A program made the translations under genes and the position numbers. Below are positions 17,677-25,821 of a stretch of 44,945 bases of DNA, one piece after another. Positions within the stretch are counted from its first letter, which is position 1. Every line of letters begins with the position of its first letter. The notes beneath the pieces are model-generated. The model ran no database searches. It worked only from the letters and a program-made list of their open reading frames with translations, and was not told the DNA's origin. The stretch comes from Clostridiaceae bacterium (GTDB lineage Bacteria > Bacillota > Clostridia > Lachnospirales > Lachnospiraceae). The stretch spans positions 1-44,945 of the forward strand of contig JAGZXV010000020.1 in assembly GCA_018378255.1 (NCBI GenBank). Direction: 5' to 3'.

Positions 17677-17759
17677 AAATGAGCTCCCCTTGGATCAAAA
17701 TCAGGGAACGTCATTTATTTCGTCACCTTATATTAGCATAACCATATATTTCCTAGCAA
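17677..17759 (-). promoter_or_regulatory. codBA promoter and structured leader
   Basis: On the minus strand, -35 TTGCTA (17754-17759) and -10 TAATAT (17730-17735) are 18 bases apart. The resulting leader of about 70 bases contains a hairpin spanning 17677-17716. Its outer stem AAATGA/TCATTT and inner stem TTCCCT/AGGGGA are joined by a symmetric two-base mismatch and capped by a 12-base loop. It matches no riboswitch class I recognise and lacks a U-tract, so any control may act on translation or RNA stability. Confidence 0.5.
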
Positions 17760-17782
17760 GCAGTTTATGCAATTCATTACTG

Positions 17783-18571
17783 CTATTTAGTTTCCGCCCC
17801 GGCCGGCCCGGCGCAGTCTGCCATATCCGCGCAGCGCAGTACGGCTTTTGCCTTCCTGATTGCCTCTTTATCAGTACGGAATCTCTCATATTCTCCAATG
17901 CCCGGGATTCCCATAGATACGCCCTCTTTCCGGTATTCCATCCCGCTGTCCAGTATCACCTTTCCCGACATATGAAAGCTGGACGCTCCCGTTTCCGGGA
18001 TCAGAGCGCGTATAACATCAGCATTTACACCGCCGCCCACCAGTATATCGATTTTTTCTTCTGATATCCCAACCAGTTCTTTAATCAATTCCTTTCCTTC
18101 CATACAGGTATTCTTCTGCCCGGAAGTCAGTATGGTATTCACACCGGCTTCGACAGCCTGGTGCAGGGTTTTAAACGGATCCCTGCACATATCAAATGCC
18201 CGGTGCAGGGTCAGGTCCATGCCGCCGGCCAGCTCCCGCATCCGGTTCATCCGCCCGATATCCAAAAATCCGTCAGCCGTCAGGCATCCGGCCACAATAC
18301 CGTCAGCTCCCAGTTCCCGAAAAGCCTTTATCTCACTGCATATGATCTCAAATTCATGGTCCGTATAAAGGAAATCTCCATAACGCGGCCGGATCAGAAC
18401 ATTGATTTTAATATCCATCAATTCTCTGATCCGGTTAAACAGGGCGGGGCTTGGCGTAGTCCCTCCTATTATCAGGTTTGAACACAGTTCCAGCCGGTCC
18501 GCTCCGCCCTCTGCTGCCTGGCATGCAGATTCCACGGAATCGACGCAGGCTTCCAATCTATATTTTTTCAT
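17783..18571 (-). CDS. cutC: CutC family protein (copper homeostasis-type TIM barrel)
   Basis: A protein of about 262 residues with the CutC pattern throughout: EACVDSVESACQAAEGGADRLELC near the start, GGTTPSPAL, VLIRPRYGDFLYTDHE, GADGIVAGCLTADG, LTLHRAFDMCRDP and VGGGVNADV. The family forms a TIM barrel historically linked to copper tolerance; its biochemical role is unresolved. A frame opens at 18595, but AAGGAG lies nine bases before the ATG at 18571, giving MKKYRLEACVDS, which is chosen. The C-terminal tail is Cys/Ala-rich (VLRCADMADCAGPAG). It lies upstream of codBA in the same orientation, with the codB promoter between them. Confidence 0.9.
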   Translation of the reverse strand: MKKYRLEACVDSVESACQAAEGGADRLELCSNLIIGGTTPSPALFNRIRELMDIKINVLIRPRYGDFLYTDHEFEIICSEIKAFRELGADGIVAGCLTADGFLDIGRMNRMRELAGGMDLTLHRAFDMCRDPFKTLHQAVEAGVNTILTSGQKNTCMEGKELIKELVGISEEKIDILVGGGVNADVIRALIPETGASSFHMSGKVILDSGMEYRKEGVSMGIPGIGEYERFRTDKEAIRKAKAVLRCADMADCAGPAGAETK

Positions 18572-18705
18572 GTCTGTATGCTCCTTATTTAACATTTTAT
18601 TATGAATGTTTGCAGAATTAAATATAACATATATTTTTGAAAACAGATAGACCTATCCTTTATCATCTGTCCGCCGGCGTCTTTTTGCTGAAAAAAAGGA
18701 AAAAC

Positions 18706-18743
18706 AGGAGCAGATGCTGACTATAAGGCCAGCGCCTGCTCCT
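18706..18743 (-). terminator. Terminator after the first hybrid kinase gene
   Basis: Arms AGGAGCAG and CTGCTCCT, with an inner GCTG/CAGC pairing, form a hairpin at 18706-18743. On the minus strand it is followed by GTTTTTCCTTTTTTT (plus-strand 18691-18705). This closes the kinase gene ending at 18836. The rest of 18596-18835 shows no gene. Confidence 0.82.
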
Positions 18744-18835
18744 ATCTTTCCCCTTCTTTTACCCAGCCTGACAGATATCCAGGCCGGTACTTCTCCTTTT
18801 ACTCCGTAATCACCGTATACCAGTTCAGATTTTTG

Positions 18836-21229
18836 TCACAGCCACTTTTGCAGAACCGTGTTCAGCTGATCCATATCGATTGGTTTTGCCAGATGTTCAT
18901 TCATCCCGGCGTCCGCCGTCTTCTGACGGTCATCTCCAAACGCATTGGCTGTCATGGCAATGATTGGAATCCGCTTAACATCCTCTCTGTCCAGGTCACG
19001 AATCAATTTTGCCGCTGTACAGCCATCCATTTGAGGCATCTGCATATCCATGAATATCAGATCATAATATCCTTCCGGCGCCTGCATCATTTTATCCAGC
19101 GCGATTTTACCGTCATCCGCTGTTTCCACCGTGATCCCCATATAAGACAGAAGTTCTACCACAATTTCCTGATTGAGCTTGTTATCTTCTGCCAAAAGAA
19201 TCCTCTTTCCTTCAAATGTGAGCGTTCTTGCAGGCTGAACCGACATCTCCCCTCTGTCTCTGTTTTCCACCAGCTGTTTCAGCTTATAGACCAGCCTGGA
19301 ACAGAACAAAGGCTTGGTAATAAAGCCATTGGCTCCGGCCCTGGCGGCAGCGTCCATATGTTCCGACAAATCGTATGCCGAAATCATGATAACAGGCAGC
19401 GCGTCCCCCACCTCTCTCCGGATTCTCCGGGTTGTTTCAATCCCGTCCATTCCCGGCATTTTATAATCGATAATAGCTGCAAAATAATCCCGGCCGGACT
19501 CGTGGGCTTTCCTGATCCGTTCCACCGCTTCTGCCCCTTTGGAAACCCATTCCGCCTTAACTCCAATGCTTTCCAGGCGTTTACAGATATTCTGGCAGAT
19601 AATTTCATCATCATCCACAACCAATACGGACATTCCCATCAGTACGCTTTCATCGATGGATTCCTCTAAGGTTCTCAGACAAACCCTGGCTGTAAAACGG
19701 CTGCCGGACCCATATTCGCTTTCCGCCCGGATCGTACCTCCCATGGTTTCCGTAATTTTCTTGCATATGGACAGGCCCAGTCCGGTTCCCTGTATCATCT
19801 GGATCTGCTCATCATCCGCCCGTTCAAACGGCAGGAAAATCCGTTCCAGAAAATCCGTCTTCATTCCAATTCCCGTATCAGACACCACAAACTCATAAAA
19901 TGATTTATCCTGAACCTCAGAAGGATACTGGTTGATTTCAAACAGGACGCTTCCTCCCTTTGCAGTATACTTCACCGCATTGGACAATAGGTTTAATAAA
20001 AGCTGCTGCAGGCGCTGCATATCGCTGATAACCCTTTCATTCAGAATATCATTGAGATGCACATTGAATTGGAGGTTTTTTGCTGCGATTTGGGGCTGGA
20101 CCATGGATATAATTCCCTGGATCAGATCCGTCAGGTTTACTTCTTCCTCTGCTATCACCATTCTGCCGCTCTCGATTTTAGACATGTCAAGCACTTCATT
20201 GATAAGACTGAGCAGTAGTTTAGAAGAAACCGTTATTTTATTCAGACAGTCAGACACACGTTCCGGATTATCCAGGTTATTGGCCGCTATGGTGGTCATC
20301 CCCATAATTGCATTCATCGGAGTTCGTATATCATGGCTCATTCTGGACAGGAAATCCGATTTTGCCCGGTTGGCATGTTCCGCCTCTTTAAGAGCCTTAT
20401 GAAGCATTTCAGACCGTTCTTCCAATTCTTTCTGCAGTTCTTTCTGTTCTGTAATATCCGTTATATCTATATAAATCACCAGATAAACCGGATTTCCATT
20501 GGTCCATCCGATGCAGTCCGCATTGACCTGGAGCCAGCTGTTTCCGCCCATACGGTCCTTCGCCTGCAGGGAAAAATGAACGGATTCGCCTCTGCGCATC
20601 ATCGGAAAATTCTGTTCATATACCGCCCGGTTCTTTTCCGTATCCAGATTGGACAGACCAGTGGGCTTCCAATTCAGCTCCTGGCAATCGAAAAAATCGC
20701 GGAACCGGTTATTGGCCTCTAAAATATGGAATCCCTCTTCTTCGATTCTGAACTTTGCAACAAATCCCGGAAGATTGTCATAGGTTATGGACTGTTCTCT
20801 CTGCATCCGCACAAAATCGTCGATATTGGTTATTATCGTATAGGCAACCTGACAGCCATCCACAAATTCATCTGAAAATGAGGTGCTGAATTTCACCCAA
20901 ATATGTTCGCCGTCTTTACGCCTCAGAGTCGTTATTAAATTATAACCATTTTGATGGTTTTCGATGGCCTGCATGACCACGGAAACCAAGCGTTCCCACT
21001 CTTCCTTATCATCGGCATAATATAAATCGCACTGGTTATGAAATCTTTCTTCATATTCTTCCCTTGTCCAGCCGATAAGCTGATAGTAAAAGTCATTGGC
21101 CCAGATGACTGTAAAATGTTCATCCAATAAATGTTTGCTCACGCTGACTTCCAGCAGCCGCATGAGTGTGTTATATTCATATTCTGTGGCAGTCTGCGCT
21201 GCCGTCTGTCCATTGTTCATTTCCGTCAT
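18836..21229 (-). CDS. Hybrid histidine kinase, PAS-PAS-HisKA-HATPase-REC-REC (copy 1)
   Basis: A soluble sensor kinase of about 797 residues with no membrane segment or signal peptide. In order: a PAS domain (about 20-140, YEEYEERF and LRRKDGEHIWVKF), a second PAS-like domain (about 145-265), a short coiled coil, HisKA with phosphorylatable H299 in MSHDIRTPMNAIMG, HATPase (LLNLLSNAVKYT, DTGIGM, GTGLGLSICKKI), REC1 with D588 in IIDYKMPGMDG, and REC2 with D728 in LIFMDMQMPQMDG. No output or HPt domain follows. GGAGG seven bases before the ATG at 21229 favours that start over 21265. It has its own promoter and is a paralogue of the kinase at 23146-25560. Confidence 0.93.
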   Translation of the reverse strand: MTEMNNGQTAAQTATEYEYNTLMRLLEVSVSKHLLDEHFTVIWANDFYYQLIGWTREEYEERFHNQCDLYYADDKEEWERLVSVVMQAIENHQNGYNLITTLRRKDGEHIWVKFSTSFSDEFVDGCQVAYTIITNIDDFVRMQREQSITYDNLPGFVAKFRIEEEGFHILEANNRFRDFFDCQELNWKPTGLSNLDTEKNRAVYEQNFPMMRRGESVHFSLQAKDRMGGNSWLQVNADCIGWTNGNPVYLVIYIDITDITEQKELQKELEERSEMLHKALKEAEHANRAKSDFLSRMSHDIRTPMNAIMGMTTIAANNLDNPERVSDCLNKITVSSKLLLSLINEVLDMSKIESGRMVIAEEEVNLTDLIQGIISMVQPQIAAKNLQFNVHLNDILNERVISDMQRLQQLLLNLLSNAVKYTAKGGSVLFEINQYPSEVQDKSFYEFVVSDTGIGMKTDFLERIFLPFERADDEQIQMIQGTGLGLSICKKITETMGGTIRAESEYGSGSRFTARVCLRTLEESIDESVLMGMSVLVVDDDEIICQNICKRLESIGVKAEWVSKGAEAVERIRKAHESGRDYFAAIIDYKMPGMDGIETTRRIRREVGDALPVIMISAYDLSEHMDAAARAGANGFITKPLFCSRLVYKLKQLVENRDRGEMSVQPARTLTFEGKRILLAEDNKLNQEIVVELLSYMGITVETADDGKIALDKMMQAPEGYYDLIFMDMQMPQMDGCTAAKLIRDLDREDVKRIPIIAMTANAFGDDRQKTADAGMNEHLAKPIDMDQLNTVLQKWL

Positions 21230-21281
21230 CCGTTTTCCTCCAGAAGCCAGCATAACCTTGTTCATGAGATACTCTTTTGAA

Positions 21282-21310
21282 ATTATAGTTCAGTTCTTTA
21301 AAAAAAACAA
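21282..21310 (-). promoter_or_regulatory. Promoter of hybrid kinase copy 1
   Basis: On the minus strand, -35 TTGTTT (21305-21310) and a consensus -10 TATAAT (21282-21287) are separated by 17 bases. The start would fall about 45 bases upstream of the ATG at 21229. The rest of the 156-base gap to the chemoreceptor gene shows nothing else recognisable. Confidence 0.65.
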
Positions 21311-21385
21311 TACTCTGTGGAAATTTACACCGTGAAAAGTTAAGAGCTTTGTGCAGACCGTCCTGTTTGGTTTTACTGTGGTCAT

Positions 21386-23065
21386 TTATTTCTTCAGTTT
21401 AAATCTGCTGACTAAGTTTTTAAGTCTCTGCGCCTGTGCAGACAGCTCTTCACTGGCGGCGGCAAATTCTTCTGCAGTGGCCGAATTGGTCTGTATCACT
21501 TTATTAATCTGGTTGACGCTTTGTGTAATCTGTTCAATCGCAGCTGCCTGTTCACCAGACGCCTGAGTAATCTGGGAGATTGCCTCCCCCATTTCTTTGG
21601 CCCCTTCCACAGCAGTAACCAGCGTCTGTGCGGTTTCATTCGCAAGTTTGGTTCCACGTTCCACAGAATGAAGGGAATCTTCTATTAGCTTCGCAGTAAC
21701 CTTTGCTGCTTCCGACGACTTGTTTGCAAGATTACGCACTTCCTCAGCAACAACTGCAAAACCTTTTCCCTCCCTGCCGGCACGTGCTGCTTCCACCGAA
21801 GCATTCAGCGCCAGAATATTGGTCTGAAAAGCGATATCCTCAATGGTCTTAATGATCTTTGCCACTTCACCGGAAGAGACATTGATATCTTTCATGGCCT
21901 GTATCATTTCCTGCATTCTCTGGTTGCTTTGAATCAGCTGTTTACCGGTCTCCTCCGTTTTTATATTGACGGCCTGCGCGTTCTCAGCGTTTTGATTCAC
22001 CCTGTCGGAAATTTTGCTGACAGTAGCCGCCAGTTCTTCCACTGAACACGCCTGTTCAACAGCGCCCTGGCTGAGCGCCTGCGCACCGTAAGAGACTTGA
22101 TCTGAATCAGTGGAAACCTGGTCCGCTGACTGGTTGATCTGTCCCAAAGTATCACTTAAATCCTGATTCATCTGACGCAGTATATAAAGCAGGGGACGAA
22201 AATCGCCAACATAATCCTGCTCAGCGTTGGTATGGGAATTAAAATTCCCGGCGGCAATCTCTTTAAGAATGCAGGTCAAATCTCCTATAATCGAAGAAAG
22301 GCGCCTGACTGTGATCCTCATGCTGTCGGACAGGCTTCCCAGTTCATCCTTTGACTGATAGGTAACAACCGGATTCATATCCCCGGCAACAATCATTTTA
22401 GCGGCTTTTTCAAGTTCTTCAACAGGTTTACGGATACTATTGGAAATATATATGCCGAGATTGACCGCAAGCAAAACGCTGATGAGAAGAATAACGCAAA
22501 CAATTAACGCAGAGCTCACAACGTTATATTCCCCTTGGCTTACCATCTGCTTCGCATTATCTCTGGCCGTATTGGAAATTTCAACGAGCAAATCGCCCAT
22601 TCGGTCCAGCCGGGGAATATACTCTTTATCCATTATGTCAAAGGCTTCATCATCTTTCTCATCCGTAATTAACTGAAAAACCTGATCCCGGTAGATGACC
22701 GCTTCATCCGATATCGTTTCAATCTGATCGACCAGACTGATATCCCCCTTGAATGTGCTGCGTATGATGGGAAAAGTTTCTCTCATCGCCGCGAGGTTTT
22801 GTCTGGCACTCTCGATTTTCTCTTCCTCCAGCTCATCATCCTTTGATGCGATAGCCAGCAGCAAATCAGCCCGCGCCGCCTGCTGGGCCCGCCGGGCGGT
22901 CCAGGTATTCACCGTAACAATATAATCATTATCATAAAAGCTGGTTAAATTCTCACCTGTATGCTTTAGCATGAACAGCGCAACAACGCTTGCCACCATT
23001 GATATCGCTATAATCAAAGCATAGGAAATCAACATCCTTGAACGTAACTTTGTGTTTTTCAGCAT
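21386..23065 (-). CDS. Methyl-accepting chemotaxis protein with four-helix-bundle sensor
   Basis: A 559-residue chemoreceptor. TM1 spans about residues 11-33, an extracellular helical region of about 150 residues (4HB_MCP type) follows, TM2 is at about 183-205, then HAMP (about 206-258) and a signalling domain. The hairpin tip reads IEDIAFQTNILALNASVEAARAGREGKGFAVVAEEVRNLA, the conserved CheA/CheW contact region. It lies between two hybrid kinase genes in the same direction. No cheA, cheW, cheB or cheR is in the window, so it either uses a distant chemosensory array or signals to the flanking kinases, which is speculative. An AAGGAG site lies 12 bases before the ATG. Confidence 0.94.
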   Translation of the reverse strand: MLKNTKLRSRMLISYALIIAISMVASVVALFMLKHTGENLTSFYDNDYIVTVNTWTARRAQQAARADLLLAIASKDDELEEEKIESARQNLAAMRETFPIIRSTFKGDISLVDQIETISDEAVIYRDQVFQLITDEKDDEAFDIMDKEYIPRLDRMGDLLVEISNTARDNAKQMVSQGEYNVVSSALIVCVILLISVLLAVNLGIYISNSIRKPVEELEKAAKMIVAGDMNPVVTYQSKDELGSLSDSMRITVRRLSSIIGDLTCILKEIAAGNFNSHTNAEQDYVGDFRPLLYILRQMNQDLSDTLGQINQSADQVSTDSDQVSYGAQALSQGAVEQACSVEELAATVSKISDRVNQNAENAQAVNIKTEETGKQLIQSNQRMQEMIQAMKDINVSSGEVAKIIKTIEDIAFQTNILALNASVEAARAGREGKGFAVVAEEVRNLANKSSEAAKVTAKLIEDSLHSVERGTKLANETAQTLVTAVEGAKEMGEAISQITQASGEQAAAIEQITQSVNQINKVIQTNSATAEEFAAASEELSAQAQRLKNLVSRFKLKK

Positions 23066-23145
23066 TTAAACTTTCTTCTCCTTCAGCATAGTAATTCGCG
23101 GTGTCTTCATCAAAGTTCTTAGAAATGAACAAAATCAAGGAGACT

Positions 23146-25560
23146 CTAGAGCGGAATATATTTGTCCAGCATCTGACCGATCAACACAATATCAAGCGGT
23201 TTTGCCAGATGGGCATTCATGCCCGCTGCCTTCGCCTGTGCAATATCTTCTGCGAAAACGTTGGCAGTCATGGCAATAACCGGAACTGTCTTGGCATCTC
23301 TCCTATTCAGGCTGCGTATGCGGCGTGTAGCTTCACTTCCTCCCATAACAGGCATTTGTATATCCATAAATATTAAATCAAAGTATTCCACAGGTGCATC
23401 TGTAAACTTTTCTACTGCTTCCTTTCCATTAGCCGCCAGTGTAATGGCGGCGCCCGTCTGTTTAAGAATCTCTGCGGCAATTTCCTGATTCAGTTCATTA
23501 TCTTCTACCAGCATCAGCTGCTTTCCCACATAAGAACGCTGTATTTGCGTTCTTTTTTCCGCTTTCAAAACAGCAGGCTCCTTCAGCACATAACGCCTGA
23601 TAGCATAAATGAGACTGGATTTCAGCATGGGCTTAGTCAAAAAACTGTTAACCCCTGCCAATGCTGCCGATGTCTCATACTCCGTACAATCGTAGGCGGA
23701 CAGCAGTACGATTGGAAGATCCGGACCTGCTGTATTTCGTATCTGCCGGGCCGTCTCGATCCCATTCATTCCCGGCATCTCCAAATCCAGAATAATGAAA
23801 AGGAAATCATTTCCGGAGGAATGGGCCTCCATGACTGCCTGTACGGCTTCTTTTCCATTCATTGCTGTTTTTCCCCGCAGTCCTAATTCGGCTAATCGCA
23901 TACATGTATTTTCACATACAGCCGGGTCATCATCAACGACCAGCACAAAAGCGTCAGATGGTAACCGGATCTCTGTGACCTCTTCATCCTGTAACTTCAA
24001 ATAAAACCTGACCGTAAAAACAGAACCTTTTCCATAGGTACTCGCTACATCAATACTTCCATTCATCATCTGGACAATATTTTTACTGATGGCCATCCCC
24101 AGTCCTGTCCCCTGGATGGAATAAATATCCGCATCCCTGGCCCGCTCGAAAGGGGTAAATAATTTGTCCAAAAATTCTTCCTTCATACCATAGCCATTAT
24201 CTTTAAAAACAAATTCATAGTATCCATATCCTTCTTTCAAAGAAGGGAGTTCCCGGATATCCAGCACAATTTTCCCATGATCAGGGGTATATTTGATCGC
24301 ATTGGATAAAATATTTAAAAATACCTGTTCGATTCGCTGGGGATCCCCGATAACCAGTTCATGGCGCAGTTCATAGGCATGTATATCAAAGGAATGCTTC
24401 TTTTCCATAATAGATGGCTGAATAATTGCAACAATATTCTTTAAAACATCACTTATGCTGAATTCCTGCACTTCCATTGCAATCCTGCCGCTCTCAATTT
24501 TGGACATGTCCAGTACTTCGTTGATCAGACTGAGCAGCAGCTTTGACGATACATCGATCTTATTCAGACAGTCCAGCACCCGCTCCTTATTCTCTATATT
24601 AGCGGATGCTATAGCCCTCATGCCCATAATAGCGTTCATAGGAGTGCGGATATCGTGACTCATACGGGATAAAAATTCAGATTTTGCTTTATTGGCCTGT
24701 TTGGCGGCTTCAAGCGCATCTCGCAGCATTTTTGACCGTTCTTCCAGCTGTTTCTGCAGCTCCCGCTGTTCGGTGATATCGGTAATATCTATATAAATCA
24801 CCAGATAAAGCGGAATTCCATTCGCCCACTCAATGCAGTCGGCATTTACCTGAAGCCATACATTCCCTCCCGCTTGGTCTTTGGCTTGTACTGTAAAATG
24901 AACCGGTTGTCCCTTTTTCATCCGGGGCAAATTCTGCTCCAATGTAATTTTATTCCGGTCAGTCTGAATATTGGACAAGCCATAGGATAATCCCTCTTTT
25001 TCCTGGCAGTTAAAGAAGTTGCGGAACCGGTCATTTGCATCCAAAAGCTGAAACCAGTCATCCTCAATCCGGAATTTAGCTACAAATCCCGGAAGATTAT
25101 TATAGGTTACTGATTGTTCTTTCTGCATTCGTATGAGATCATCAATATTGGTGATAACAGTGTAAGACACCTGGGTTCCATTTACATACTCTTCGGAGAA
25201 GGTCGCCGTATATTTAACCCAGATATATTCTCCATTTTTCCGTCTCAGCCGGCTTACCAGGCTATAACCATTCTGGTGTGTGGTCAGAGCTTCTGTAACT
25301 GCCTCCACCAGCCGGTCCCATTCCATCTTATCATCTCCGGAAAAATAGAGGTCTGGATGATTATGAAATCTTGCTTCATACTCTTCTTTAGGCCACCCCA
25401 GTAATTCATAAAAAAAATCGTTTGCCCAAATGAGCGTAAAATGCTCATCTATCAGGTGCTTGCTGACGCTGACCCCTAACAAACGCATCAAAGTATTATA
25501 TTCGTAATCCGCAGCTGACTGTTTCAAAGGCTCATCTGTCAAATTTTCTTTCTCAGACAT
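23146..25560 (-). CDS. Hybrid histidine kinase, PAS-PAS-HisKA-HATPase-REC-REC (copy 2)
   Basis: A soluble kinase of about 804 residues, colinear with the one at 18836-21229 and clearly similar throughout (shared YEYNTLMRLL, VSVSKHL, MSHDIRTPMNAIMGM, LLLSLINEVLDMSKIESGR). The HATPase boxes are LNILSNAIKYTPD, DNGYGM (one residue off the usual DTGxGM) and GTGLGMAISKNI. Both receiver aspartates are kept, in IILDLEMPGMNG and LIFMDIQMPVMGG. There is no membrane anchor, HPt or output domain. A G-rich ribosome site precedes the ATG at 25560, while the upstream ATG at 25593 has none. Chemoreceptor gene 80 bases downstream; own promoter at 25650-25678. Confidence 0.93.
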   Translation of the reverse strand: MSEKENLTDEPLKQSAADYEYNTLMRLLGVSVSKHLIDEHFTLIWANDFFYELLGWPKEEYEARFHNHPDLYFSGDDKMEWDRLVEAVTEALTTHQNGYSLVSRLRRKNGEYIWVKYTATFSEEYVNGTQVSYTVITNIDDLIRMQKEQSVTYNNLPGFVAKFRIEDDWFQLLDANDRFRNFFNCQEKEGLSYGLSNIQTDRNKITLEQNLPRMKKGQPVHFTVQAKDQAGGNVWLQVNADCIEWANGIPLYLVIYIDITDITEQRELQKQLEERSKMLRDALEAAKQANKAKSEFLSRMSHDIRTPMNAIMGMRAIASANIENKERVLDCLNKIDVSSKLLLSLINEVLDMSKIESGRIAMEVQEFSISDVLKNIVAIIQPSIMEKKHSFDIHAYELRHELVIGDPQRIEQVFLNILSNAIKYTPDHGKIVLDIRELPSLKEGYGYYEFVFKDNGYGMKEEFLDKLFTPFERARDADIYSIQGTGLGMAISKNIVQMMNGSIDVASTYGKGSVFTVRFYLKLQDEEVTEIRLPSDAFVLVVDDDPAVCENTCMRLAELGLRGKTAMNGKEAVQAVMEAHSSGNDFLFIILDLEMPGMNGIETARQIRNTAGPDLPIVLLSAYDCTEYETSAALAGVNSFLTKPMLKSSLIYAIRRYVLKEPAVLKAEKRTQIQRSYVGKQLMLVEDNELNQEIAAEILKQTGAAITLAANGKEAVEKFTDAPVEYFDLIFMDIQMPVMGGSEATRRIRSLNRRDAKTVPVIAMTANVFAEDIAQAKAAGMNAHLAKPLDIVLIGQMLDKYIPL

Positions 25561-25649
25561 CCCTACCCCCCTATTAAAGTTTCTTCTTTTCATACCATTA
25601 AAATTCTGTTGTAAAATCCATCCTTGTTCACAATAGTTTCTTTCATTTT

Positions 25650-25678
25650 ATTATACAGCGTTCTATTTAAAAACGCAA
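25650..25678 (-). promoter_or_regulatory. Promoter of hybrid kinase copy 2
   Basis: On the minus strand, -35 TTGCGT (25673-25678) and -10 TATAAT (25650-25655) are 17 bases apart, about 90 bases ahead of the chosen ATG. It lies downstream of the GntR terminator, so the kinase-receptor-kinase run starts a new transcript here. Confidence 0.65.
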
Positions 25679-25754
25679 TCGAGACTTAGGACAGGTCAGA
25701 ACTCATTTATTGTATATTGAAACTCTCTATTTTCTGTTTGTATACCACAAAAAA

Positions 25755-25796
25755 GAGATGCTGCAAAACCAGCATTCGCTAATTTTGCAGCATCTC
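25755..25796 (-). terminator. Terminator after the GntR regulator gene
   Basis: Perfect 14-base arms GAGATGCTGCAAAA (25755-25768) and TTTTGCAGCATCTC (25783-25796) flank a 14-base loop. On the minus strand the stem is followed by TTTTTTG. The hairpin isolates the regulator gene from the signalling genes downstream. Confidence 0.88.
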
Positions 25797-25821
25797 CTTT
25801 TAAATATCTTAGAACCTATTT

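Noticed and set aside
18833..19669. A 278-codon plus-strand frame opposite the first hybrid kinase
   Set aside because: It is antisense to the conserved receiver and kinase domains, has no ribosome site, and its product is His/Arg-rich with no family signature. It is a codon-bias shadow.
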